Shown: one piece after another, positions 26,358-35,903 of the stretch
Position numbering within the stretch: position 1 is the first letter of the stretch
Layout: each line of letters begins with the position of its first letter
Source: an uncultured Flavobacteriaceae bacterium
Lineage (GTDB): Bacteria > Bacteroidota > Bacteroidia > Flavobacteriales > Flavobacteriaceae
Length of the DNA stretch: 64,000 bases
Assembly: GCA_947494565.1 (NCBI GenBank)
Contig: CANLVG010000001.1
Span: 186,001 to 250,000 of the forward strand
Reading direction: 5' to 3'
The notes under the pieces: model-generated
What the model saw: only the letters and a program-made list of their open reading frames with translations
Database searches by the model: none
Told to the model about the DNA's origin: nothing
Translations under genes and position numbers: made by a program

Positions 26358-28307
26358 CTATTTTTCTTTGACCGTGGTTTGTCGATGAAGTAATTCCAAA
26401 ATCGCCCCAGCATCTTTTTCGCGACGTAGCTTGCGTTCCAATTTTCGGGTATCTTCCTCACGTAGAATAAGCATTCGCTGGTTGGTATGGATGATCTGAT
26501 TGTTCAATCTTTCAACCGTATCACAAGTGAGCTCGGTTTTTACTTGACTCAGGAAGTACGGTACTAGAACATTGAAATAGGCCGCAGTGATTCGCCTTTT
26601 TACTTCTTCGTCCATCACTGTCGCCATAAACGGATTCCATATGGAATCTTGATACAATACTTCGATTTCTTCCTTTTGCTGCGGGAGCGCTATAAGCGTC
26701 TGGGTCAATTGCGTCAATTGCTCAAGGCAAGTTTTCAAGGAAGTGCCATAGCTCAATTTTTCATCGGCATTTTTCATAGTGGCGTACTGACTTAAAGAAG
26801 CATCGGCCAATCTTTTGATTTCTTGAATCGGGACTTTATAGTCTTTTGGAAGCGTTGTCAAAGCTGAATCGATTTGCCGCACCAAGGATTCATTCAAGGC
26901 TATGAGGTCTTCTTCCAACCCGTTCAACTGTTGTTGCCGCTCCTCATTGGTCAATTGATCTGAAAGTGTCTCCTTGATCTGTTCAAGACCACGTCGTGCA
27001 TAAGCACTTAGTCTACCGATACTTGTAAGATCATTTGCTTCAAAATCATCTGCCTTAAAGTCGGCCAAGGCGAATGTTCGTGTCGTACCGGAACTATCGG
27101 CAACGATTTGAAGTTCAGGGCTTGGTTTGCCATTGGGCCACAGGGTTTCTATGAATTTAGACCGGTCCACATATTGCAGGATATCCTGCTCGGCATAGGA
27201 GACGAATTTTTCAAGAGGTTTTAAAAATCGTTCGTCGATAAGTGCAACAGCATTGTAATTATACAGCGCTTCGTTATCGGAACGTTTTACAATATTGAGA
27301 TGGCTGTTCTTGAGCAAAGCACTGCCAATGGCCTTTGCAGCTAGAAAGTCGGCCGATATGGTCTTTACTTGGGCCAATTGTGCCGTGTCCATAGGGAAAT
27401 AGGGCACCTTGACCATAAAATTAGGTCGTAGATTCGAAGGCCCCAATTGCAAAAGCACCGTATCCATTTTGCGGTAATAGGATTCGTTTTCCGCCAGTAA
27501 ATCCGGTATACCCGTCTGTAACGCCATCGAGGTACCGTTCGCCCTTAACGTAGTGCGCACAACCTCCAGATACCCATTGGATAATGGAATCACCTTCTGT
27601 TCATCGGATGCCGTGGTAAAGACTTCTACCTCTTGGCTTTTCCCATCCTTTACTACTACCATTCGTCGCAAAACCCCTTCCTCAAAAAACCAACTTTCTA
27701 CATCTTCTAAGGCATTTATAGTATAAGAGGTCCACTCATCATGTGCGAGCCCGTTTCTTAGGAAACGGCCGACCAAGGTCGCTTCCTGATTTTCAATTCG
27801 AAAGTTTTGTTGTGGAATACCCGTCGCGAAGGTAAGGGCGCTAGCGAACAGCGTATTTTGGATCTTAGAGTCCTTGATTTGGTTTACGGTGTACGTCCAT
27901 GGTCCATCGGGGCGTCCATCAGTCAGTGTACCGGTACCTTCTTCCTGTATTCCACTGATCAAGACCCGGTATTCATAATCGATAACTTCACTACGGCTAT
28001 CCGTTTGAAATTCTCCAAACTGAAATCCCCAAGAACCGGTTGGTGCGCCCTTGTCAAAACTTCCTTTGAACAAGAAAGAAGCGTCCTCTTTTTCCAGAAG
28101 GGCCTCTAGGCTAGAGCGCTGCACTTGAAATGCCCCGTCAAACAAGGTATCTTGGGCAGAGATAATATATTGGTATTGCGCCTTACCCAGATAAGGACCA
28201 ACTTGCATAGGACCTTCATACGATTGTCGTTCTTGCCCGAAATTCGTCAAACAAGAAAACAAGATGAATCCCAATAGCCCAAGTCGTTTTCTATGAAATG
28301 GTATCAT
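26358..28307 (-). CDS. Large exported MORN_2-like protein with coiled-coil C-terminus
   Basis: Start taken at ATG 28307 (MIPFHRKR); a frame extension to 28334 adds nine unlikely residues. It has 649 residues. A signal peptide ends near NFGQ. The N-terminal half (about 30-230) has MORN_2/YwqK-like units with G-x-W spacing, such as KGSFDKGAPTGSWGFQ and TDGRPDGPWTYT. The C-terminal half is strongly helical with heptad-like stretches (about 430-640). It is the first gene of the MORN/DUF2490 unit. No enzyme motif is seen. Function unknown. Confidence 0.75.
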   Translation of the reverse strand: MIPFHRKRLGLLGFILFSCLTNFGQERQSYEGPMQVGPYLGKAQYQYIISAQDTLFDGAFQVQRSSLEALLEKEDASFLFKGSFDKGAPTGSWGFQFGEFQTDSRSEVIDYEYRVLISGIQEEGTGTLTDGRPDGPWTYTVNQIKDSKIQNTLFASALTFATGIPQQNFRIENQEATLVGRFLRNGLAHDEWTSYTINALEDVESWFFEEGVLRRMVVVKDGKSQEVEVFTTASDEQKVIPLSNGYLEVVRTTLRANGTSMALQTGIPDLLAENESYYRKMDTVLLQLGPSNLRPNFMVKVPYFPMDTAQLAQVKTISADFLAAKAIGSALLKNSHLNIVKRSDNEALYNYNAVALIDERFLKPLEKFVSYAEQDILQYVDRSKFIETLWPNGKPSPELQIVADSSGTTRTFALADFKADDFEANDLTSIGRLSAYARRGLEQIKETLSDQLTNEERQQQLNGLEEDLIALNESLVRQIDSALTTLPKDYKVPIQEIKRLADASLSQYATMKNADEKLSYGTSLKTCLEQLTQLTQTLIALPQQKEEIEVLYQDSIWNPFMATVMDEEVKRRITAAYFNVLVPYFLSQVKTELTCDTVERLNNQIIHTNQRMLILREEDTRKLERKLRREKDAGAILELLHRQTTVKEK

Positions 28308-28352
28308 TCGGCAAAAAAAGTAAATTTTAATCATATTTCGAGGTATAATACG

Positions 28353-28391
28353 AAAAAGTGGGGCGTTCGGATTTTAGAAGCCCCGCTTTTT
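28353..28391 (-). terminator. Bidirectional hairpin terminator
   Basis: AAAAAGTGGGGC (28353-28364) pairs with GCCCCGCTTTTT (28380-28391) through one G-T pair, with a 15-base loop and T-runs on both strands. It ends the six-gene unit that stops at 28433 and separates it from the next unit, which starts at 28307. Confidence 0.8.
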
Positions 28392-28432
28392 ATTGAATAC
28401 GCTATTTCAACAGGAAAATATTAAGGAATTCT

Positions 28433-29158
28433 CTATTCTTTAACGAAGATGAGGCAATGCTGCCATGGAAGGTTTCCGATATTCCGCTGAAGTTTGAAAC
28501 CTGCGCTACCCATTTCGCGCACCGCCTGTTCTTCGGTCATTTTGTGTACCCTTTTAATGGGCACGGCGTCGTCTTCGCCACGATATTCGATGAGGAAGAT
28601 CCGGCCCTCTGGACGTAAGGCTTTTTTCATGGAAGCGATTATCTCAGCTGGATAGTCGAATTCGTGATATACATCGACCATCAGTATTTTATCGATGGAA
28701 TTTTCGGGTAAATTGATATTTTCCGCACTTCCTTTTACCGTAGTAACGTTTTGCAGCCCGATTTTTTTCTTCTTTTGTTGGATGGCCTCCAACATTTCAT
28801 CTTGAATATCCACAGCATAAATATGACCTTTGCGGGCTAAAGTCGCCATTTTAAAGACATGATAGCCAGAACCGGCGCCGATATCGGCAATCGTATCCTC
28901 CTCCGAAATACCCATATTCTGTAGTAAGGTAGCGGTGTTTTCCTCGGCCTCTCTTTCGGGGCGTTCCAACCAACCGATACCTTGAAAACCCATGACATGT
29001 GCGATCTCACGACCCATATACCATTTTCCTATACCATTGGGGTCGCCCTTCTTATACGTATATATCTCTTTTGGTTTTTGTTCACTTGTCTGGCCAATAC
29101 ACTGCAGACCCAACGATAGAAAACCCAATGCGAACACAACCCCCAATCGCTTTATCAT
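28433..29158 (-). CDS. Class I methyltransferase with a signal peptide
   Basis: Protein of 241 residues. Residues 1-23 form a clear signal peptide ending CIGQ. The rest is a Rossmann-type SAM methyltransferase: motif I DIGAGSGYHVFKMA, the acidic residue after strand 2 (IYAVDIQDEML), then VKGSAENINLPENSIDKILMVDVYHE. SAM is not known to be available outside the cytoplasm, so the signal peptide is odd. The protein may keep the segment as an anchor, or use another small molecule. It starts 5 bases after the CocE-type hydrolase gene and ends the unit. Substrate unknown. Confidence 0.83.
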   Translation of the reverse strand: MIKRLGVVFALGFLSLGLQCIGQTSEQKPKEIYTYKKGDPNGIGKWYMGREIAHVMGFQGIGWLERPEREAEENTATLLQNMGISEEDTIADIGAGSGYHVFKMATLARKGHIYAVDIQDEMLEAIQQKKKKIGLQNVTTVKGSAENINLPENSIDKILMVDVYHEFDYPAEIIASMKKALRPEGRIFLIEYRGEDDAVPIKRVHKMTEEQAVREMGSAGFKLQRNIGNLPWQHCLIFVKE

Positions 29159-29163
29159 ATTAC

Positions 29164-31041
29164 TTATTTACGAATCGGCAGTTTGATATGTGAGGGATAT
29201 TCCTTCGAGTGATGGATCGTATTTCGGGCCACGACACTTTCGCTCTCGTCATAATTGTTACCTCCAGTGTTTAGATTTCGGGCAAACCTCGGAAAATTAC
29301 TACTGGAAACCTCAATCCGTATTTTATGTCCTTTTTTGAAGAAGTTACTGGTTGCCATGGGGGTCAGGTCTACTTTGTACACCTTTCCTTCTTCCATGAA
29401 CACTTCTTTATCGTAGCCTTCTCGGTACCGTATTCGCTGTATGGTTTCGTCAAGATTATAGGCTTCTCCATTGGGATGCACATCGATAAGCTTTATCGTC
29501 AGATCAGTGTCTTTCACATCGGAAGAAAGATACAAGGTCGATTCAATAAAACCGCTTACTTCAACTCCTTCTTCCAAGGCCTCGGTCGTGTAGACTAGTA
29601 TATCGGTTCTGCCTTCGCGAATGCGTTGGTCAAAAGCACCTCCTTTTACAGCATTACCCGTACAGCACACATTACCACCCAAAGATGATACGGGATTCAT
29701 CGGGTCATAGGTAAACGTATCAGGCATGTCTTTTGAAGGTCGCTTTCGGGTAAGTTTACCGCTACCCACCAAAGTATTGGCATCCCCATTACTATCAAGG
29801 TAAAAGGTTTTCATTTTTGCGTTTTTCGGAGGCCATTGTTCAGAGGACTGCCATTGGTTACTGCCCATGGTATAAAACTGTACACGCGGGGTTTTTTCCT
29901 TGAAGTCATTGGATTCCTCTTTTAACCAAAGATCCCACCAAGAATAGATTTGCTCTTGGTAGTTGAGTCGGGCATCCCCAACACTCAATTCCCCAACGAT
30001 GGTATTCTCCGTGGCACGGGTGTACGCGCAGTGTAAGGTCGGTGCGATCACGAGATACTGGTTATCCCGAATACGAGCATCTTTTGAATTGTTATGCACA
30101 TGATTGAATAAGGTCAAGTTGGGGGTAATCGAAACATCGTACCAAGAAGCGAACCAAAAACTGGGTATTCCTATTTCCATCGTATCATGATAGAGTCCAC
30201 CTTCGTACCATTGGGGATCATTAGGCTTTCGTACGACCATCTTGTCAAAAATCTCCTTTTTTCCATGAATGTTCTTTAATATATCCTGAATAGGCAAATG
30301 ACTTAAAGCCTCGGCCATGTCTATAGGAGGGTTTTCAGGTGCTAAATCATAAAATCTAGAAATACGGATTAAATCTTCTTGAGTAGCACCAGCGGGAATG
30401 CGAGGTTTGAACTTGTCGTGTTCTACCCCGTACAACCATGAAAAGAAAAGCAATTGTTCTGCTCCTCCTCTATACCAATTGCCTTGCTCAACGATATCCC
30501 CAACGCTTCCTACACCCGCTCCAAAGCCTTGTGGGACCATAGCTGCATGTGCCGGATGATCCAAAGCGGCCACTGCCATTTGCCATTCCGCTGTGGACGA
30601 ACAACCGTATGTGCCGATTTTTCCGTTCGACCATGACTGCTCTTTCATCCAAGTAAAGGCATCATAACCATCGGTCAAGGGTACGCCGAGAATATCCCAC
30701 TCCCCTTCGGAAAAGTACCGTCCGCGTTCATTTTGAACGACATAGGCATACCCCCGACTTACCGCTTCATATGCCCGTTCCGCAGTTCGGGTGCGTCGCT
30801 CACCATCGCCCCACGAGTTAAAATTATAAGGGGTTCTAGAAAAGATTATGGGTACTTTTTCATCGGTTTTCGGGCGATAGATATCCGTAGCCAGACGCAC
30901 TCCGTCACGCATGGGCATCATCACTTTTTGATCGATAGTCGCAATCGTTTCCAATTTTGACAAAATATCCTCCTCTTGGGATAACCCCGTCTGAAGACCA
31001 AGAAGTACGAAAAAAAGGAATATGGATTTCTGTGTGCTCAT
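29164..31041 (-). CDS. Exported CocE/NonD (S15) family hydrolase
   Basis: Protein of 625 residues with a signal peptide (1-21, ending GLSQ). The N-terminal alpha/beta-hydrolase domain belongs to peptidase family S15; the nucleophile region reads G146-C-S148-S-T-A-E-W-Q, followed by the expected conserved Gln. The C-terminal jelly-roll domain (about 400-620), seen from [19 protein letters not shown] and the closing [14 protein letters not shown], matches X-Pro dipeptidyl-peptidase C-terminal domains. It hydrolyses ester or amide bonds of an unknown extracellular substrate, possibly peptides with the gamma-glutamyltransferase of the same unit. The gap to the upstream gene is 26 bases. Confidence 0.88.
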   Translation of the reverse strand: MSTQKSIFLFFVLLGLQTGLSQEEDILSKLETIATIDQKVMMPMRDGVRLATDIYRPKTDEKVPIIFSRTPYNFNSWGDGERRTRTAERAYEAVSRGYAYVVQNERGRYFSEGEWDILGVPLTDGYDAFTWMKEQSWSNGKIGTYGCSSTAEWQMAVAALDHPAHAAMVPQGFGAGVGSVGDIVEQGNWYRGGAEQLLFFSWLYGVEHDKFKPRIPAGATQEDLIRISRFYDLAPENPPIDMAEALSHLPIQDILKNIHGKKEIFDKMVVRKPNDPQWYEGGLYHDTMEIGIPSFWFASWYDVSITPNLTLFNHVHNNSKDARIRDNQYLVIAPTLHCAYTRATENTIVGELSVGDARLNYQEQIYSWWDLWLKEESNDFKEKTPRVQFYTMGSNQWQSSEQWPPKNAKMKTFYLDSNGDANTLVGSGKLTRKRPSKDMPDTFTYDPMNPVSSLGGNVCCTGNAVKGGAFDQRIREGRTDILVYTTEALEEGVEVSGFIESTLYLSSDVKDTDLTIKLIDVHPNGEAYNLDETIQRIRYREGYDKEVFMEEGKVYKVDLTPMATSNFFKKGHKIRIEVSSSNFPRFARNLNTGGNNYDESESVVARNTIHHSKEYPSHIKLPIRK

Positions 31042-31067
31042 AAGCTATAGATTTTAGTAGTACCGCC

Positions 31068-34000
31068 TTATGCTCCTACTTGTTTTTTTAATTCTTCGAA
31101 TTCCGTGGCCAATTGTTCATAACGCTGGCTGCCATCCGCTCCAATGATTTGGTCTGCTCCGTTAATCATGTAGTATAGATATGCTATTTGGGCCACCAAC
31201 ATTTGTTGAGGATACGCTCCTTTATCGTTCTTTAGTTTTTTTACAGCTGCTTCGATAGCCGCCAATCGGGCTTCTTGACCGCCGTTCTCTTTTAAGGATT
31301 TGGCCTCTTTTTCTAGGTCGGCTTGAAGTTTTCTGGCCTGGGAAAGTAAATCGATCACCTGCCGCTGCATATCAAGTTGTCTGGCAATAGCCGCCTCATC
31401 CAACCCCTCTTCCTTTACCCTGGGATCGATAAGGATATCGAATTTTTGCATTAACGCTTTACCATTCACCGTCAATTTTGCCGTATAAGTTCCGGGAGGC
31501 GCCATAGGCCCGTTCTTAAAACGTTTCTTGGCGTCCTTGTTCCAAGCCCCTTTTTGCTGTAAATCCCAAGCAAAACGATGCATTCCCTTTTGATGCCCTA
31601 ACTTTTCGTTGACGTAACGGAAGGTGGCGCTTAGGTTCATATCCTCCACTTCGGTTACGGAAGAATTCAATTCGGTACTATCGCTTAGGATGGTCACCAA
31701 GGTTTCCTCCTTTGCGCTTAGGATTTCCAATTTCAAAGCATCGACCGATTGTGGGAGATAATAATCGACATATACGCTGGTTCTAGGATACTCGGGAAAA
31801 GCATCATCCGACCGTACCTTAGGGTATCGGAATCGAACCGTAGCATCAGGTTTGAATAAATGCGCGGTATCGTCTAGGGCGGTAATCTTCATATCCCGTA
31901 AGGCCGTGATATCATCCAAAATCCAGAATCCCCTGCCCATAGTGCTAAGTACGAGATCACCACGGAATATCTTGAGGTCGGTTATCGGTGTCACGGGAAG
32001 GTTTTGTTGGAAGCTTTTCCAGGTTTGCCCATCATCGAAGGAAACGAACATGCCGTATTCGGTTCCGGCATACAGCAAGCCTTTACGAACAGGGTCTTCG
32101 CGAAGTACACGGGTCGTATGATCTGCTGGAATACCATTGGTCTCGGTACTGATCAATTCCCAGTGGGCACCATAATCATTGGTTTTATATAGATAAGAGC
32201 GTTCATCTCCTAAAAGATGTCGGTCTACTGCGATATATGCTGTGGCCACATCGTGATTTGAGGGGGCGATGGACTCTACACGCCCTCCTTTGGGCAATTT
32301 CTTTGGGGTGACATTCGTCCAGTTTTGACCGCCATCCTTCGTTAGGGAAATCACCCCGTCGTTAGAACCTGTCCAGATCAGGCCCTTCTTGATTGTTGAT
32401 TCCCGAATGGAATATAGGGTACTGTAGTACTCCTCTCCCGTGATATCACGGGTAATCGGACTTCCGGAAATCACTTGTTTATCGGGTTCGAAAGCCGTAA
32501 GGTCCGGAGAAATGGTGTTCCAGATCTGTCCGCCATTTATGGTTTTGTGAAGGTATTGTGAACCATGATATACCGTGTTGGGATCATGTGGGGAAACATG
32601 TACTGGAGCCACGCGCTGAAAGCGATATTTCAAGTCTTTAGGATTATGGCCATAGATGTTCGAAGCGCCCACATAATAGCTTTTTTCGACCCCTGTTTGT
32701 TTGTTGAAAACACCAAACCTCCCCTTGCAGTTGGCATAGACCGTTGTATGATCTCCGGGTTTTGGTACCGCAGGGCCCGTTTCGCATCCTCCGGCATTAA
32801 TAATCCAACCTGTTCCTGGATTTTGAATTGCGCTCGGCGGGAAACTTGGAACGGCGATGGTAGAATAATTATCCTGCTGTCCTGCGTATAACCAGTACGG
32901 ATATTGGTCATCTACTTCTACCTGATATAGTTCAGCAGTCGGTTGGTTGAATTGTGTAGACCAGCTTTTTCCACCATTAAAACTGACATTCGCTCCTCCA
33001 TCGTTCGCCTGAATCAACAGATCCGGGTTATTGGGATTGATCCAAATATCATGGTTATCCCCGTGGGGCACGCTCATACGTTTCCAAGTCTTTCCCCCAT
33101 CGATGGACTTCAACAAAGGATTCGCGTTGGAATACACAATATCAGGATTGGTAGGGTCGAGCTCAACATTGGTGTAATAGAACGGACGATTGACCAGACC
33201 AATGTTGTCAGAAAGGTGCTCAAAGGATTTGCCTTGATTCATGGATTTGTAAAACCCTCTTTCCTTCTCCGGAGCTTCTATGACGGCACAAATAATACTG
33301 GAATTGGTCGGGGACACCGCCAAATCAATTTTACCAATGGTACCTAAAGGAAGTCCTTCTTCCAATTTTATCCAGTCTACCCCTCCATTTACGGATTTGT
33401 AAATACCGCCCTCTTCCTTTGATCCTCCTGAGATAATGGTCCATGGTTTTCGTTGTGCTTTCCATGCGGCGGCATAAATGACATTGGGGTTTCCTGGCAA
33501 TAATTCTAAATCGGAAAAACCGACTTCATCCGAAAGGAACAGCATTTTTTGCCAGTGTTGTCCTCCATCGGTGGTTTTATATATTCCCCGTTCGGCATTC
33601 GGCCGAAAGGCATTACCAATAGCCGCTACCCATACAATGTTGCTATTGGTAGGATCGATTTCCACTGCTCCGATTTGGCCTACGTTCTTTAGACCGATAT
33701 GCTCCCAGGTTTGTCCTCCGTCAATGGATTTATACATACCCTTTCCAGAAATGACATTACTCCGAAGTCCATCCGAACCAGTGCCCACATAGACAATGTT
33801 GGGGTCGTTGGCAGCCACTTCTATAGCTCCAATCGAAGGTGTGGAGAAATAGCCGTCCGATACATTGTTCCAAGTGGTGCCATAATCCTCGGATTTCCAT
33901 ACACCCCCGCCTGATGCCCCTAGATAAAAGGTACCTGGCAGCAAATGGGTTCCGGTGGCCGTAGTGACTCGACCCCCTCTTTCAGGACCAACGGTTCTGT

Positions 34001-34079
34001 ATTGGAAGGCCGAAAAATCTTGCGCGCCCAACCATGGCATACTTATTAAAAAGGATAGACAAAAGAATTTGATGCTCAT
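31068..34079 (-). CDS. Exported Asp-box/VPS10-like protein, copy 1
   Basis: Protein of 1003 residues with a signal peptide (about 1-19). Two beta-propeller-type halves carry eleven Asp-box motifs (SIDGGQTW and similar). The N-terminus opens with RTVGPERGGRV, shared in form with the two paralogues upstream. The propeller region ends near TDLKIFRGDLVLSTMGRGFWILDD. A beta domain and a helical, charged tail (about 880-1003) follow. The family is called sortilin/VPS10-like or WD40/YVTN/BNR-like in annotations. Its ligand is unknown and no glycosidase residues are obvious. No type IX secretion tail was recognised. A hairpin lies between this gene and the GGT gene upstream. Confidence 0.87.
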   Translation of the reverse strand: MSIKFFCLSFLISMPWLGAQDFSAFQYRTVGPERGGRVTTATGTHLLPGTFYLGASGGGVWKSEDYGTTWNNVSDGYFSTPSIGAIEVAANDPNIVYVGTGSDGLRSNVISGKGMYKSIDGGQTWEHIGLKNVGQIGAVEIDPTNSNIVWVAAIGNAFRPNAERGIYKTTDGGQHWQKMLFLSDEVGFSDLELLPGNPNVIYAAAWKAQRKPWTIISGGSKEEGGIYKSVNGGVDWIKLEEGLPLGTIGKIDLAVSPTNSSIICAVIEAPEKERGFYKSMNQGKSFEHLSDNIGLVNRPFYYTNVELDPTNPDIVYSNANPLLKSIDGGKTWKRMSVPHGDNHDIWINPNNPDLLIQANDGGANVSFNGGKSWSTQFNQPTAELYQVEVDDQYPYWLYAGQQDNYSTIAVPSFPPSAIQNPGTGWIINAGGCETGPAVPKPGDHTTVYANCKGRFGVFNKQTGVEKSYYVGASNIYGHNPKDLKYRFQRVAPVHVSPHDPNTVYHGSQYLHKTINGGQIWNTISPDLTAFEPDKQVISGSPITRDITGEEYYSTLYSIRESTIKKGLIWTGSNDGVISLTKDGGQNWTNVTPKKLPKGGRVESIAPSNHDVATAYIAVDRHLLGDERSYLYKTNDYGAHWELISTETNGIPADHTTRVLREDPVRKGLLYAGTEYGMFVSFDDGQTWKSFQQNLPVTPITDLKIFRGDLVLSTMGRGFWILDDITALRDMKITALDDTAHLFKPDATVRFRYPKVRSDDAFPEYPRTSVYVDYYLPQSVDALKLEILSAKEETLVTILSDSTELNSSVTEVEDMNLSATFRYVNEKLGHQKGMHRFAWDLQQKGAWNKDAKKRFKNGPMAPPGTYTAKLTVNGKALMQKFDILIDPRVKEEGLDEAAIARQLDMQRQVIDLLSQARKLQADLEKEAKSLKENGGQEARLAAIEAAVKKLKNDKGAYPQQMLVAQIAYLYYMINGADQIIGADGSQRYEQLATEFEELKKQVGA

Positions 34080-34121
34080 AAAAAAATCAGTTTATAGTTC
34101 ACTTGTATTTGTTTGAAAGTC

Positions 34122-34153
34122 TAGCTTTATAGGTTATTGCAACCATAAAGCTA
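34122..34153 (-). repeat. Hairpin between two genes of one unit
   Basis: TAGCTTTATAGGTT (34122-34135) pairs with AACCATAAAGCTA (34141-34153) with one bulged base and a 5-base loop. No T-run follows on the minus strand. It may be a partial terminator, a processing site or a stabiliser of the upstream RNA. Confidence 0.5.
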
Positions 34154-34168
34154 TGAGGCACCATCACC

Positions 34169-35881
34169 TTAGTACCCTGCGGCCTGTCCGTCTTTCCTCG
34201 ATTCAGAGGCCCCAGCATATACTTTTTGAGTCCAATCGACCCCAATGGCTTGATACCCTCCATACATACCAACTCCAAAACCGATACGATGGCCTTTTTT
34301 TCTTAATTCTCTCAAAGTTTCTGGGTGAAAACCAGTCTCGAGATTCAGTGTGCCCCCATTGGTCATTGTTGAACCTGTGGGTTGCGAACTTCCTCGGTGT
34401 CGCATCCGCGGGGCATCACCCGCTTCTTGCAGGTTCATACCGAAGTCCACTAAATTCACCACAATCTGTGCATGACCTTGGGGTTGCACCGCACCACCCA
34501 TGAGTCCGAAGCTCACCCAGGGCATTCCATCTTTGGTAATAAAAGCAGGAATGATGGTATGAAACGGCCGCTTGCCCGGTTCAAGGGCATTGGCATGCGA
34601 TTTGTCTTGCACATTGAACATTTGCCCCCTATTTTGAAGCACAAAACCTAGGCCATCAGGTACCATGCCGGAAGCAAATTCCGAATAGATACTTTGAATG
34701 AGGGAAACCATATTGCCCTCTTTGTCCGCCACGGTCAAATATGTGGTATTCCCTGTTTCTATTTCTATGTCTCCTGCCGGGTAAGTATCTGCAGCCGCGT
34801 CCATTTGAATCAACGCTTTCCGTTCCGATGTGTATGCTTCAGAGAGTAAGGCTTCAATAGGGATTGTATTAAACTCAGGGTCGGCATAAAACTTAGCCCG
34901 GTCTTCGTAGGCCAATTTTTTGGCTTCCGTGAGTACGTGAAGGTACTCTGGACTACCGAAACCCATGGAAGCGATATCAAAGCCCTCCAATAGGTTCAAC
35001 ATTTGCAGGGCCGCCGTTCCTTGACCGTTCGGTGGTAGTTCCCAGACTTCAACCCCTCTATAATTGACCGAAACGGGCTCTACCCAATTCGATTGGTGCT
35101 TCACCAAATCGTCATAAGACAGAAACCCTCCGTGTTTTTTCATGTAGTTGTCTATCGTCTTCGCGATAGCTCCCTTATAAAAGGCGTCACGTCCTTTTTT
35201 TGCGATTTTTTCATAGGTCGCGGCCAAATCGGGATTTCGAAAAACCTCCCCTTTTTGGGGTGGTCTTCCTTTGGGCATATAGGTTTCGGCAAAACCAGGT
35301 TGATCCTTTAGGTCTTCATAGTTGGAGCCCATTTCATAGGCAATGACCTCCGAGACAGGAAATCCTTCCCGGCCGTAATCGATAGCGGGGGCCAGCAAGG
35401 TCTCCATGGGTAGTTTGCCAAACTTTTGGTGCAATTGAAACCAGCCATCTACACAACCCGGAACCGAGACGGGTAAGGGACCATAGAACGGAACATAGTT
35501 CATCTCCTTCTCGATAAAATAATCAATAGATAAGGACTGAGGAGAACGACCACTACCATTAAATCCGTACAGTTTTTGATCTTCGGCACTCCAGACAATC
35601 GCAAAAATATCACCACCAATCCCACAGCTCGCAGGTTCAACAAGTCCGAGCATAGCGTTTGCCGCTATAGCAGCATCCATGGCGCTACCTCCTTTTTTCA
35701 AGATGTCCACCGCAACTTGGGTCGCTAAGGGCTGACTCGTAGCGGCCATGCCATTTCTGGCCAGAATTTCAGAGCGTGTAGTGAAGGTCTCCCCGGTCAG
35801 GCGATCTTGACCTTGAACTATTGGTAAAACCAACAATAGTAATAGGGTGGCATATAGATGTTTCATAGTGTTTTGTTTCAT
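34169..35881 (-). CDS. ggt: Gamma-glutamyltransferase
   Basis: Proenzyme of 570 residues with a signal peptide (ending about residue 25, VQGQ), so periplasmic. ATG 35866 is an equally possible start, five codons shorter. It cleaves itself before the catalytic Thr, here T379 in GNTTYLTVAD; this Thr then attacks gamma-glutamyl bonds, as in glutathione. Other family marks are CGIGGDIFAIV, SGRSP and PDGLGFVLQNRG. It stands between two Asp-box protein genes and with the CocE-type hydrolase may form a peptide-degrading set. Confidence 0.95.
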   Translation of the reverse strand: MKQNTMKHLYATLLLLLVLPIVQGQDRLTGETFTTRSEILARNGMAATSQPLATQVAVDILKKGGSAMDAAIAANAMLGLVEPASCGIGGDIFAIVWSAEDQKLYGFNGSGRSPQSLSIDYFIEKEMNYVPFYGPLPVSVPGCVDGWFQLHQKFGKLPMETLLAPAIDYGREGFPVSEVIAYEMGSNYEDLKDQPGFAETYMPKGRPPQKGEVFRNPDLAATYEKIAKKGRDAFYKGAIAKTIDNYMKKHGGFLSYDDLVKHQSNWVEPVSVNYRGVEVWELPPNGQGTAALQMLNLLEGFDIASMGFGSPEYLHVLTEAKKLAYEDRAKFYADPEFNTIPIEALLSEAYTSERKALIQMDAAADTYPAGDIEIETGNTTYLTVADKEGNMVSLIQSIYSEFASGMVPDGLGFVLQNRGQMFNVQDKSHANALEPGKRPFHTIIPAFITKDGMPWVSFGLMGGAVQPQGHAQIVVNLVDFGMNLQEAGDAPRMRHRGSSQPTGSTMTNGGTLNLETGFHPETLRELRKKGHRIGFGVGMYGGYQAIGVDWTQKVYAGASESRKDGQAAGY

Positions 35882-35903
35882 TTTTTCGGGGTCATATTCT
35901 TCA

